Origin: Yamagishiella unicocca
Taxonomy: Eukaryota; Chlorophyta; Chlorophyceae; Chlamydomonadales; Volvocaceae
Reading direction: 5' to 3'
NCBI GenBank assembly: GCA_003116995.1
Contig: BDSL01000006.1
Span: 1 to 64,000 of the forward strand
Length of the DNA: 64,000 bases
Part shown: one piece after another, positions 13,701 to 27,600 of the stretch
How positions within the stretch are numbered: position 1 is the first letter of the stretch
Layout of the letters: every line of letters starts with the position of its first letter
Position numbers and translations under genes: made by a program
The notes under the pieces: model-generated
The model's database searches: none
What the model saw: only the letters and a program-made list of their open reading frames with translations
Told to the model about the DNA's origin: nothing

Positions 13701-16700
13701 GGGCAGTTAGCTTGCTCTGTGCTTTGCTAACCACCATGGCCATTTTCAGGTACCTCTTGCTGGCCAAAGCGCAAGTGGTGCCATTTGGTCAAGGCACTGC
13801 ACCTGCAGGACAAGGCAAACCTCTTGCGGTCTGCGGCCCCAAATCTTTCGGTATTGATTATAAATATCATTGAAAGATCAAAGCGCAAGTTTGGTGCCAT
13901 TTGGTCAAGGCACTGCACCTGCAGGACAAGGCAAACCTGGGCAGTTAGCTTTGCTCTGTGCTCTAACCACCATGGCCATTTTCAGGTACCTCTTGCTAAA
14001 TCTTTCGGTATTGATTATAAATATCATTGAAAGATCATGGTGCCATTTTCAGGCACTGCACCTCTTGCGCTCTGTGCTGCTGCCGGCCCCAAATCTTTCG
14101 GTATTGATTATAAATATCATTGAAAGATCAAAGCGCAAGTTTGGTGCCATTTGGTCAAGGCACTGCACCTGCAGGACAAGGCAAACCTGGGCAGTTAGCT
14201 TGTTGCTTTGCTAACCACCATGTGCTTTGCGGTAAATCTTTCACCATGGCCATTTTCAGGTACCTCTTGCTTTGCTCTGTGCTGCTAACCACCATGGCCA
14301 TTTTCCAAATCTTTCGGTATTGATTATAAATATCATTGAAAGATCAAAGCGCAAGTTTGGTGCCATTTGGTCAAGGCACTGCACCTGCAGGACAAGGCAA
14401 ACCTGGGCAGTTAGCTTGCTCTGTGCTTTGTAACCGGTATTGATTATAAATATCATTGAAAGATCAAAGCGCAAGTTTGGTGCCATTTGGTCAAGGCACT
14501 GCACCTGCAGGACAAGGCAAACCTGGGCAGTTAGCTCATTGCTCTGTGCTTTGCTAACCACCATGGCCATTTTCAGGTACCTCTTGCGGTCTGCTGCCGG
14601 CCCCAAATCTTTCGGTATTGATTATAAATATCATTGAAAGATCAAAGCGCAAGTTTGGTGCCATTTGGTCAAGGCACTGCACCTGCAGGACAAGGCAAAC
14701 CTGGGCAGTTAGCTCATTGCTCTGTGCTTTGCTAACCACCATGGCCATTTTCAGGTACCTCTTGCGGTCTGCTGCCGGCATTGAAAGATCAAAGCGCAAG
14801 TTTGGTGCCATTTGGTCAAGGCACTGCACCTTCAGGTTGCTCTGTGCTTTGCTAACCACCATGGCCCCAAATCTTTCGGTATTGATTATAAATATCATTG
14901 AAAGATCAAAGCGCAAGTTTGGTGCCATTTGGTCAAGGCACTGCACCTGCAGGACAAGGCAAACCTGGGCAGTTAGCTGCTCTGTGCTTTGCTAACCACC
15001 ATGGCCATTTTCAGGTACCTCTTGCGGTCTGCTGCCGGCCCCAAATCTTTCGGTATTGATTATAAATATCATTGAAAGATCAAAGCGCAAGTTTGGTGCC
15101 ATTTGGTCAAGGCACTGCACCTGCAGGACAAGGCAAACCTGGGCAGTTGCTTGCTCTGTGCTTTGCTAACCACCATGGCCATTTTCCAAATCTTTCGGTA
15201 TTGATTATAAATATCATTGAAAGATCAAAGCGCAAGTTTGGTGCCATTTGGTCAAGGCACTGCACCTGCAGGACAAGGCAAACCTGGGCAGTTAGCTTTG
15301 CTCTGCTCTGTGGCTAAATCTTTCACCAAATTTTCAGGTACCTCTTGGGTCTGCTGCCGGCCAAATCTTTCGGTATTGATTATAAATATCATTGAAAGAT
15401 CAAAGCGCAAGTTTGGTGCCATTTGGTCAAGGCACTGCACCTGCAGGACAAGGCAAACCTGGGCAGTTAGCTCATTGCTCTGTGCTTTGCTAACCACCAT
15501 GGCCATTTTCAGGTACCTCTTGCGGTCTGCTGCGGCCCCAAATCTTTCGGTATTGATTATAAATATCATTGAAAGATCAAAGCGCAAGTTTGGTGCCATT
15601 TGGTCAAGGCACTGCACCTGCAGGACAAGGCAAACCTGGGCAGTTAGCTCATTGCTCTGTGCTTTGCTAACCACCATGGCCATTTTCAGGTACCTCTTGC
15701 GGTGCTGTTGCCCGCCCATTAAATCTTTCGGTATTGATAAATCTTTCGGTATTGATTATAAATATCATTGAAAGATCAAAGCGCAAGTTTGGTGCCATTT
15801 GGTCAAGGCACTGCACCTGCAGGACAAGGCAAACCTGGGCAGTTAGCTCATTGCTCTGTGCTTTGCTAACCACCATGGCCATTTTCAGGTACCTCTTGCG
15901 GTCTGCTGCCGGCCCCAAATCTTTCGGTATTGATTATAAATATCATTGAAAGATCAAAGCGCAAGTTTGGTGCCATTTGGTCAAGGCACTGCACCTGCAG
16001 ACAAGGCAAACCTGGCAGTTAGCTGCTCTGTGCTTTGCTGGCCATTTTCAGGTACCTCTTGCGGTCTGCTGCCGGCCCCAAATCTTTCGGTATTGATTAT
16101 AAATATCATTGAAAGATCAAAGCGCAAGTTTGGTGCCATTTGGTCAAGGCACTGCACCTGCAGGACAAGGCAAACCTGGGCAGTTAGCTCTTGCTCTGTG
16201 CTTTGCTAACCACCATGGCCATTTTCAGGTACAAATCTTTCGGTATTGATTATAAATATCATTGAAAGATCAAAGCGCAAGTTTGGTGCCATTTGGTCAA
16301 GGCACTGCACCTGCAGGACAAGGCAAACCTGGGCAGTTAGCTGCTCTGTGCTTTGGCCCCAGGTACATTGAAAGATCAAAGCGCAAGTTTGGTGCCATTT
16401 GGTCAAGGCACTGCACCTGCTGCCGGTATTCTTTCGGTAAATCTTTCGGTATTGATTATAAATATCATTGAAAGATCAAAGCGCAAGTTTGGTGCCATTT
16501 GGTCAAGGCACTGCACCTGCAGGACAAGGCAAACCTGGGCAGTTAGCTTGCTCTGTGCTTTGCTAACCACCATGGCCATTTTCAGGTACCTCTTGCGGTC
16601 TGCTGCCGGCCCCAAATCTTTCGGTATTGATTATAAATATCATTGAAAGATCAAAGCGCAAGTTTGGTGCCATTTGGTCAAGGCACTGCACCTGCAGGAC

Positions 16701-19700
16701 AAGGCAAACCTGGGCAGTTAGCTTTGCTCTGTGCTTTGCTAACCACCATGGCCATTTTCAGGTACCTCTTGCGGTCTGCTGCCGGCCCCAAATCTTTCGG
16801 TATTGATTATAAATATCATTGAAAGATCAAAGCGCAAGTTTGGTGCCATTTGGTCAAGGCACTGCACCTGCAGGACAAGGCAAACCTGGGCAAAAGGCCG
16901 GCAAATCTTTCGGTATTGATTATAAATATCATTGAAAGATCAAAGCGCAAGTTTGGTGCCATTTGGTCAAGGCACTGCACCTGCAGGACAAGGCAAACCT
17001 GGGCAGTTAGCTTGTTGCTCTGTGCTTTCTAACCACCATGGCCATTTTCAGGTACCTCTTGCGGTCTGCTGATCCGGCCCAAGGCAAATCAATTGAAAAT
17101 CTTTCGGTATTGATTATAAATATCATTGAAAGATCAAAGCGCAAGTTTGGTGCCATTTGGTCAAGGCACTGCACCTGCAGGACAAGGCAAACCTGGGCAG
17201 TTAGCTTGCTCTGTGCTCTAACCACCATGGCCATTTTCAGGTACCTCTTGCGGTCTGCTGCCGGCCCCAAATCTTTCGGTATTGATTATAAATATCATTG
17301 AAAGATCAAAGCGCAAGTTTGGTGCCATTTGGTCAAGGCACTGCACCTGCAGGACAAGGCAAACCTGGGCAGTTAGCTTTGCTCTGTGCTTTGCTAACCA
17401 CCATGGCCATTTTCAGGTACCTCTTGCGGTCTGCTGCCGGCCCCAAATCTTTCGGTATTGATTATAAATATCATTGAAAGATCAAAGCGCAAGTTTGGTG
17501 CCATTTGGTCAAGGCACTGCACCTGCAGGACAAGGCAAACCTGGGCAGTTAGCTTGCTCTGTGCTTTGCTAACCACCATGGCCATGCAAATCTTTCGGTA
17601 TTGACATTGAAAGATCAAAGCGCAAGTTTGGTGCCATTTGGTCAAGGCACTGCACCTGCAGGACAAGGCAAACCTGGGCAGTTGCTCATTGCCTCTTGCG
17701 GTCTGCTGCCAAATCTTTCGGTATTGATTATAAATATCATTGAAAGATCAAAGCGCAAGTTTGGTGCCATTTGGTCAAGGCACTGCACCTGCAGGACAAG
17801 GCAAACCTGGGCAGTTAGCTCATAACCACCATGGCCATTTTCAGGTACCTCTTGCGGTCTGCTGCCGGCCCCAAATCTTTCGGTATTGATTATAAATATC
17901 ATTGAAAGATCAAAGCGCAAGTTTGGTGCCATTTGGTCAAGGCACTGCACCTGCAGGACAAGGCAAACCTGGGCAGTTAGCTCTGTGCTTTGCTAACCAC
18001 CATGGCCATTTTCAGGTACCTCTAAATCTTTCGGTATTGATTATAAATATCATTGAAAGATCAAAGCGCAAGTTTGGTGCCATTTGGTCAAGGCACTGCA
18101 CCTGCAGGACAAGGCAAACCTGGGCAGTTAGCTTTGCTCTGTGCTTTGCTAACCACCATGGCCATTTTCAGGTACCTCTTGCGGTCTGCTGCGGCCCCAA
18201 ATCTTTCGGTATTGATTATAAATATCATTGAAAGATCAAAGCGCAAGTTTGGTGCCATTTGGTCAAGGCACTGCACCTGCAGGACAAGGCAAACCTGGGC
18301 AGTTAGCTTTGCTCTGTGCTTTGCTAACCACCATGGCCATTTTCAGGTACCTCTGCGGTCTGCTGCCGGCCCCAAATCTTTCGGTATTGATTATAAATAT
18401 CATTGAAAGATCAAAGCGCAAGTTTGGTGCCATTTGGTCAAGGCACTGCACCTGCAGGACAAGGCAAACCTGGGCAGTTAGGTTGCTCTGTGCTTTGCTA
18501 ACCACCATGGCCATTTTCAGGTACCTCTTGCGGTCTGCTGCCGGCCCCAAATCTTTCGGTATTGATTATAAATATCATTGAAAGATCAAAGCGCAAGTTT
18601 GGTGCCATTTGGTCAAGGCACTGCACCTGCAGGACAAGGCAAACCTGGGCAGTTAGCTTGCTCTGTGCTTTGCTAACCACCATGGCCATTTTCAGGTACC
18701 TCTTGCGGTCTGCTGCCGGCCCCAAATCTTTCGGTATTGATTATAAATATCATTGAAAGATCAAAGCGCAAGTTTGGTGCCATTTGGTCAAGGCACTGCA
18801 CCTGCAGGACAAGGCAAACCTGGGCAGTTAGCTTTGCTCTGTGCTTTGCTAACCACCATGGCCATTTTCAGGTACCTCTTGCGGTCTGCTGCCGGCCCCA
18901 AATCTTTCGGTATTGATTATAAATATCATTGAAAGATCAAAGCGCAAGTTTGGTGCCATTTGGTCAAGGCACTGCACCTGCAGGACAAGGCAAACCTGGG
19001 CAGTTAGCTTTGCTCTGTGCTTTGCTAACCACCATGGCCATTTTCAGGTACCTCTTGCGGTCTGCTGCCGGCCCCAAATCTTTCGGTATTGATTATAAAT
19101 ATCATTGAAAGATCAAAGCGCAAGTTTGGTGCCATTTGGTCAAGGCACTGCACCTGCAGGACAAGGCAAACCTGGGCAGTTAGCTGTTGCTCTGTGCTTA
19201 GCTAACCACCATGGCCATTTTCCCTCTGCGGTTTGCTGGCCCCAAATCTTTCGGTATTGATTATAAATATCATTGAAAGATCAAAGCGCAAGTTTGGTGC
19301 CATTTGGTCAAGGCACTGCACCTGCAGGACAAGGCAAACCTGGGCAGTTAGCTTGTCTGTGCTCTGGCCATGGTAAAATCATTGAAAGATCAAAGCGCAA
19401 GTGGTGCCATTTGGTCAAGGCACTGCACCTGCTTGCGGTCTGTGCTGCCGGCCCCAAATCTTTCGGTATTGATTATAAATATCATTGAAAGATCAAAGCG
19501 CAAGTTTGGTGCCATTTGGTCAAGGCACTGCACCTGCAGGACAAGGCAAACCTGGGCAGTTAGCTTGTTGCTCTGTGCTTTGCTAACCACCATGGCCATT
19601 TTCAGGTACCTCTTGCGGTCTGCTTCTTTCGGCCCGCAAATCTTTTCTATTGGTACCTCTAAATCTTTCGGTATTGATTATAAATATCATTGAAAGATCA

Positions 19701-20000
19701 AAGCGCAAGTTTGGTGCCATTTGGTCAAGGCACTGCACCTGCAGGACAAGGCAAACCTGGGCAGTTAGCTTGTTGCTCTGTGCTTTGCTAACCACCATGG
19801 CCATTTTCAGGTACCTCTTGCGGTCTGCTGCCGGCCCCAAATCTTTCGGTATTGATTATAAATATCATTGAAAGATCAAAGCGCAAGTTTGGTGCCATTT
19901 GGTCAAGGCACTGCACCTGCAGGACAAGGCAAACCTGGGCAGTTAGCTTGTTGCTCTGTGCTTATAACCACCATGGCCATTAAATCTTTCGGTATTGATT
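10740..20000 (+). repeat. Rearranged zone of truncated satellite monomers
   Basis: The 178-bp periodicity breaks down here. Many monomers are shortened and rejoined. New junctions repeatedly fall just before ATTGAAAGATC (about 10780, 11032, 12656, 13054, 14779, 16368, 17606) or just before AAATCTTTCGG (about 13996, 15720, 16234, 16439, 16903, 18023, 19662, 19981). The junction GTGCTCTTTCGGTATTG occurs at least twice (about 12092 and 13318). Either the array has undergone recurrent deletion at preferred points, or a long-read assembler has mis-joined near-identical monomers; the sequence alone cannot decide. Confidence 0.8.
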
Positions 20001-20599
20001 ATAAATATCATTGAAAGATCAAAGCGCAAGTTTGGTGCCATTTGGTCAAGGCACTGCACCTGCAGGACAAGGCAAACCTGGGCAGTTAGCTTGTTGCTCT
20101 GTGCTTTGCTAACCACCATGGCCATTTTCAGGTACCTCTTGCGGTCTGCTGCCCGGCCCCAAATCTTTCGGTTTTGATTATAAATATCATTGAAAGATCA
20201 AAGCGCAAGTTTGGTGCCATTTGGTCAAGGCACTGCACCTGCAGGACAAGGCAAACCTGGGCAGTTAGCTTGTTGCTCTGTGCTTTGCTAACCACCATGG
20301 CCATTTTCAGGTACCTCTTGCGGTCTGCTGCCGGCCCCAAATCTTTCGGTATTGATAATAAATATCATTGAAAGATCAAAGCGCAAGTTTGGTGCCATTT
20401 GGTCAAGGCACTGCACCTGCAGGACAAGGCAAACCTGGGCAGTTAGCTTGTTGCTCTGTGCTTTGCTAACCACCATGGCCATTTTCAGGTACCTCTTGCG
20501 GTCTGCTGCCGGGCCCCAAATCTTTCGGTATTGATTATAAATATCATTGGAAAGATCAAAGCGCAAGTTTGGTGCCATTTGGTCAAGGCACTGCACCTG

Positions 20600-23500
20600 C
20601 AGGACAAGGCAAACCTGGGCAGTTGGCTCATTGCTCTGTGCTTAGCTAACCACCATGCCATTTTCAGGTACCTCTGCGGTCTGCTGCCGGCCCCAAATCT
20701 TTCGGTATTGATTTAAATATCATTGAAGATCAAAGCGCAAGTTTGGTGCCATTTGGTCAAGGCACTGCACCGCAGGCCAAAGCCCTGGCAGTTAGCGTTG
20801 CTCTGTGCTTGCTAACCCATGGCCATTCAGGTCCTCTTGCGTTGCTGCCGCCCAAATCTTGGTATGATATAAATATAAAGATAAAGCGCAAGTTTGGTGC
20901 CATTTGGTCAAGGCACTGCACCTGCAGGACAAGGCAAACCTGGGCAGTTAGCTTTGCTCTGTGCTTGCTAACCACCATGGCCATTTTCAGGTACCTCTTG
21001 CGGTTGTTGCTGGCCCCAAATCTTTCGGTATTGATTAAAATATCATGAAAGATCAAAGCGCAAGTTTGGTGCCATTTGGTCAAGGCACTGCACCGCAGGA
21101 CAAGGCAAACCTGGCAGTTAGCTTTTGCTCTGTGCTTAGCTAACCACCATGGCCATTTTCAGGTACCTCTGCGGTCTGCTGCCGGCCCCAAATCTTTCGG
21201 TATTGATAATAAATATCATTGAAAGATCAAAGCGCAAGTTTGGTGCCATTTGGTCAAGGCACTGCACCTGCAGGACAAGGCAAACCTGGGCAGTTAGCTT
21301 GTTGCTCTGTGCTTAGCTAACCACCATGGCCATTTTCAGGTACCTCCTGCGGTTGTTGCCGGCCCAAATCTTTCGGTATTGATTATAAATATCATTGAAA
21401 GATCAAAGCGCAAGTTTGGTGCCATTTGGTCAAGGCACTGCACCTGCAGGACAAGCAAACCTGGGCAGTTAGCTTGTTGCTCTGTGCTTTGCTAACCACC
21501 ATGGCCATTTTCAGGTACCTCTTGCGGTCTGCTGCCGGCCCCAAATCTTTCGGTATTGATTATAAATATCATTGAAAGATCAAAGCGCAAGTTTGGTGCC
21601 ATTGGTCAGGCACTGCACCTGCAGGACAGGCAACCTGGGCGTTGGCTCATTGCTCTGTGCTTTGTAACCACCATGGCATTTCGTACCTCTGCGTTTGTTG
21701 CTGGCCCAATCTTTCGGATTGATTATAAATATCATTGAAAGATAAACGCAGTTGGTGCCATTGTCAAGGCACTGCACCTGAGGACAAGGCAAACCTGGGC
21801 AGTTGGCTCATTGCTCTGTGCTTTGCTAACCACCATGGCCATTTCCAGGTACCTCTTGCGGTTCTGCTGCCGGCCCCAAATCTTTCGGTATTGATTATAA
21901 ATATCATTGAAAGATCAAAGCGCAAGTTTGGTGCCATTTGGTCAAGGCACTGCACCGCAGGACAAGGCAAACCTGGGCAGTTAGCTTGTTGCTCTGTGCT
22001 TAGCTAACCACCATGGCCATTTTCAGGTACCTCTTGCGGTCTGCTGCCGGCCCCAAATCTTTCGGTACTGATAATAAATATATGAAAGATCAAAGCGCAA
22101 GTTTGGTGCCATTTGGTCAAGGCACTGCACCTGCAGGACAAGGCAAACCTGGGCAGTTAGCTCATTGCTCTGTGCTTTGCTAACCACCATGGCCATTTCA
22201 GGTACCTCTGCGGTCTGCTGCCGGCCCCAAATCTTTCGGTATTGATTATAAATATCATTGAAAGATCAAAGCGCAAGTTTGGTGCCATTTGGTCAAGGCA
22301 CTGCACCTGCAGGACAAGGCAAACCTGGGGCAGTTAGCTTGTTGCTCTGTGCTTAGCTAACCACCATGGCCATTTTCAGGTACCTCCTTGCGGTCTGCTT
22401 GCCGGCCCCAAATCTTTCGGTATTGATTATAAATATCATTGAAAGATCAAAGCGCAAGTTTGGTGCCATTTGGTCAAGGCACTGCACCTGCAGGCAAGGC
22501 AAACCTGGGCAGTTAACTTGTTGCTCTGTGCTTGCTAACCACCATGGCCATTTCAGGTACCTCTGCGGTTTGCGCCCAAATCTTTCGGTATGATTATAAA
22601 ATCATTGAAAATCAAACGCAAGTTGGTGCCATTTGGTAAGGCACTGCACCTGCAGGACAAGCACTGGCAGTTGCCATTGCTCTGTGCTTAGCTAACACCA
22701 TGCCATTTTCGGTACCTCTTGCGGTCTGCTGCCGGCCCCAAATCTTTCGGTATTGATTATAAATATCATTGAAAGATCAAAGCGCAAGTTTGGTGCCATT
22801 TGGTCAAGGCACTGCACCTGCAGGACCAAAGGCAAACCTGGGCAGTTAGCTCGTTGCTCTGTGCTTTGCTAACCACCATGGCCATTTTCAGGTACCTCTT
22901 GCGGTCTGCTGCCGCCCCAAATCTTTCGGTATTGATTATAAAATATCATTGAAAGATCAAAGCGCAAGTTTGGTGCCATTTGGTCAAGGCACTGCACCTG
23001 CAGGACAGGGCAAACCTGGGCAGTTAGCTTGTTGCTCTGTGCTTTGCTAACCACCATGGCCATTTTCAGGTACCTCTTGCGGTTGCTGCGGCCCCAAATC
23101 TTTCGGTATTGATTATAAATATCATTGAAAGATCAAAGCGCAAGTTTGGTGCCATTTGGTCAAGGCACTGCACCTGCAGGACAAGGCAAACCTGGGCAGT
23201 TAGCTCATTGCTCTGTGCTTTGCTAACCACCATGGCCATTTTCAGGTACCTCTTGCGGTCTGCTGCCGGCCCCCAAATCTTTCGGTATTGATTATAAATA
23301 TCATTGAAAGATCAAGCGCAAGTTTGGTGCCATTTGGTCAAGGCACTGCACCTGCAGGACAAGGCAAACCTGGGCAGTTAGGCTCATTGCTCTGTGCTTT
23401 GCTAACCACCATGGCCATTTTCAGGTACCTCTGCGGTTGTTGGCCCAAATCTTTCGGTATTGATTAAAAATATCATGAAAGATCAAAGCGAGTTGGTGCA

Positions 23501-24330
23501 TTTGTCAAGCACTGCACCTGCAGGACAGGCAAACTGGGCATTGGTTGCTCTGTGCTTGCTAACCACCATGGCCATTTTCAGGTACCTCTTGCGGTCTGCT
23601 GCCCCAAATCTTTCGGTATTGATTATAAATATCATTGAAAGATCAAAGCGCAAGTTTGGTGCCATTTGGTCAAGGCACTGCACCTGCAGGACAAGGCAAA
23701 CCTGGGCAGTTAGCTTGTTGCTCTGTGCTTTGCTAACCACCATGGCCATTTTCAGGTACCTCTTGCGGGTCTGCTGCCGGCCCCAAATCTTTCGGTATTG
23801 ATTATAAATATCATTGAAAGATCAAAGCGCAAGTTTGGTGCCATTTGGTCAAGGCACTGCACCTGCAGGACAAGGCAAACCTGGGCAGTTAGCTCGTTGC
23901 TCTGTGCTTTGCTAACCACCATGGCCATTTTCAGGTACCTCTTGCGGTCTGCTGCCGGCCCCAAATCTTTCGGTATTGATTATAAATATCATTGAAAGAT
24001 CAAAGCGCAAGTTTGGTGCCATTTGGTCAAGGCACTGCACCTGCAGGACAAGGCAAACCTGGGCAGTTGCTCTTGCTCTGTGCTTGCTAACCACCATGGC
24101 CATTTTCAGGTACCTCTGCGGTTGCTGCCGGCCCCAAATCTTTCGGGTAATCTGGATTTATAAATATCATTGAAAAGATCAAAGCGGCAAGTTTGGTGCC
24201 ATTTGGTCAAGGCACTGCACCTGCAGGACAAGGCAAACCTGGGCAGTTGGCTCATTGCTCTGTGCTTTAGCTAACACCACCACTGCGCCCATTTTCACTG
24301 GTACCTGCCTTGGACGGTCTGCTGCCGGCC
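20600..24330 (+). other. Satellite stretch dense in small indels
   Basis: Monomers here carry scattered one- and two-base losses and a few gains in otherwise conserved positions, for example around 20710-20890, 21600-21770, 22580-22700 and 23440-23540, with an odd inserted stretch at about 24270-24320. The changes are spread evenly over the monomer and differ between copies, unlike the shared variants of the cleaner array after 24.33 kb. This resembles weakly polished long-read sequence near an assembly seam. Fast decay of an old array segment is the alternative. Confidence 0.6.
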
Positions 24331-24689
24331 CCAAATCTTTCGGTATTGATTATAAATATCATTGAAAGATCAAAGCGCAAGTTTGGTGCCATTTGGTCAA
24401 GGCACTGCACCTGCAGGACAAGGCAAACCTGGGCAGTTGGCTCATTGCTCTGTGCTTTGCTAACCACCATGGCCATTTCCTGGTACCTCTGCGGTTTGTT
24501 GCTGACCCCAAATCTTTCGGTATTGATTATAAATATCATTGAAAGATCAAAGCGCAAGTTTGGTGCCATTTGGTCAAGGCACTGCACCCGCAGGGCAAGG
24601 CAAACCTGGGCAGTTAGCTTGTTGCTCTGTGCTTAGCTAACCACCATGGCCATTTTCAGGTACCTCTTGCGGTCTGCTGCCGGCCCCAA

Positions 24690-27600
24690 ATCTTTCGGTA
24701 CTGATAATAAATATCATCGAAAGATCAAAGCGCAAGTTTGGTGCCATTTGGTCAAGGCACTGCACCTGCAGGACAAAGCAAACCTGGGCAGTTAGCCCGT
24801 TGCTCTGTGCTTAGATAACCACCATGGCCATTTTCAGGTACCTCCTGCGGTATGTTGCTGGCCCCAAATCTTTCGGTATTGATTATAAATATCATTGAAA
24901 GATCAAAGCGCAAGTTTGGTGCCATTTGGTCAAGGCACTGCACCTGCAGGACAAGGCAAACCTGGGCAGTTAGCCCGTTGCTCTGTGCTTAGATAACCAC
25001 CATGGCCATTTTCAGGTACCTCCTGCGGTATGTTGCTGGCCCCAAATCTTTCGGTATTGATTATAAATATCATTGAAAGATCAAAGCGCAAGTTTGGTGC
25101 CATTTGGTCAAGGCACTGCACCTGCAGGACAAGGCAAACCTGGGCAGTTGGCTCATTGCTCTGTGCTTTGCTAACCACCATGGCCATTTTCAGGTACCGC
25201 TTGCGGTCTGCTGCCGGCCCCAAATCTTTCGGTATTGATTATAAATATCATTGAAAGATCAAAGCGCAAGTTTGGTGCCATTTGGTCAAGGCACTGCACC
25301 TGCAGGACAAGGCAAACCTGGGCAGTTAGCTTGTTGCTCTGTGCTTTGCTAACCACCATGGCCATTTTCAGGTACCTCTTGCGGTCTGCTGCCGGCCCCA
25401 AATCTTTCGGTATTGATTAAAAATATCATTGAAAGATCAAAGCGCAAGTTTGGTGCCATTTGGTCAAGGCACTGCACCTGCAGGACAAGGCAAACCTGGG
25501 CAGTTAGCTTGTTGCTCTGTGCTTTGCTAACCACCATGGCCATTTTCAGGTACCTCTTGCGGTCTGCTGCCGGCCCCAAATCTTTCGGTATTGATTATAA
25601 ATATCATCGAAAGATCAAAGCGCAAGTTTGGTGCCATTTGGTCAAGGCACTGCACCTGCAGGACAAGGCAAACCTGGGCAGTTGGCTCATTGCTCTGTGC
25701 TTAGCTAACCACCATGGCCATTTTCAGGTACCTCTTGCGGTCTGCTGCCGGCCCCAAATCTTTCGGTATTGATTATAAATATCATTGAAAGATCAAAGCG
25801 CAAGTTTGGTGCCATTTGGTCAAGGCACTGCACCTGCAGGACAAGGCGAACCTGGGCAGTTGGCTCATTGCTCTGTGCTTTGCTAACCACCATGGCCATT
25901 TCCTGGTACCTCCTGCGGTTTGTTGCTGACCCCAAATCTTTCGGTATTGATTAAAAATATCATTGAAAGATCAAAGCGCAAGTTTGGTGCCATTTGGTCA
26001 AGGCACTGCACCCGCAGGGCAAGGCAAACCTGGGCAGTTAGCTTGTTGCTCTGTGCTTAGCTAACCACCATGGCCATTTTCAGGTACCTCTTGCGGTCTG
26101 CTGCCGGCCCCAAATCTTTCGGTATGATAATAAATATCATCGAAAGATCAAAGCGCAAGTTTGGTGCCATTTGGTCAAGGCACTGCACCTGCAGGACAAA
26201 GCAAACCTGGGCAGTTAGCCGTTGCTCTGTGCTTAGATAACCACCATGGCCATTTTCAGGTACCTCCTGCGGTATGTTGCTGGCCCCAAATCTTTCGGTA
26301 TTGATTATAAATATCATTGAAAGATCAAAGCGCAAGTTTGGTGCCATTTGGTCAAGGCACTGCACCTGCAGGACAAGGCAAACCTGGGCAGTTGGCTCAT
26401 TGCTCTGTGCTTTGCTAACCACCATGGCCATTTTCAGGTACCTCTTGCGGTCTGATGCCGGCCCCAAATCTTTCGGTATTGATTATAAATATCATTGAAA
26501 GATCAAAGCGCAAGTTTGGTGCCATTTGGTCAAGGCACTGCACCTGCAGGACAAGGCAAACCTGGGCAGTTAGCCCGTTGCTCTGTGCTTTGCTAACCAC
26601 CATGGCCATTTTCAGGTACCTCTTGCGGTCTGCTGCCGGCCCCAAATCTTTCGGTATTGATTATAAATATCATTGAAAGATCAAAGCGCAAGTTTGGTGC
26701 CATTTGGTCAAGGCACTGCACCTGTAGGACAAGGCAAACCTGGGCAGTTAGCTTGTTGCTCTGTGCTTAGCTAACCACCATGGCCATTTTCAGGAACCTC
26801 CTGCGGTATGTTGCTGGCCCCAAATCTTTCGGTATTGATTATAAATATCATTGAAAGATCAAAGCGCAAGTTTGGTGCCATTTGGTCAAGGCACTGCACC
26901 TGCAGGACAAGGCAAACCTGGGCAGTTGGCTCATTGCTCTGTGCTTTGCTAACCACCATGGCCATTTTCAGGTACCTCTTGCGGTCTGCTGCCGGCCCCA
27001 AATCTTTCGGTACTGATAATAAATATCATCGAAAGATCAAAGCGCAAGTTTGGTGCCATTTGGTCAAGGCACTGCACCTGCAGGACAAAGCAAACCTGGG
27101 CAGTTAGCCCGTTGCTCTGTGCTTAGATAACCACCATGGCCATTTTCAGGTACCTCCTGCGGTATGTTGCTGGCCCCAAATCTTTCGGTATTGATTATAA
27201 ATATCATTGAAAGATCAAAGCGCAAGTTTGGTGCCATTTGGTCAAGGCACTGCACCTGCAGGACAAGGCAAACCTGGGCAGTTAGCCCGTTGCTCTGTGC
27301 TTAGATAACCACCATGGCCATTTTCAGGTACCTCCTGCGGTATGTTGCTGGCCCCAAATCTTTCGGTATTGATTATAAATATCATTGAAAGATCAAAGCG
27401 CAAGTTTGGTGCCATTTGGTCAAGGCACTGCACCTGCAGGACAAGGCAAACCTGGGCAGTTGGCTCATTGCTCTGTGCTTTGCTAACCACCATGGCCATT
27501 TTCAGGTACCTCTTGCGGTCTGCTGCCGGCCCCAAATCTTTCGGTATTGATTATAAATATCATTGAAAGATCAAAGCGCAAGTTTGGTGCCATTTGGTCA

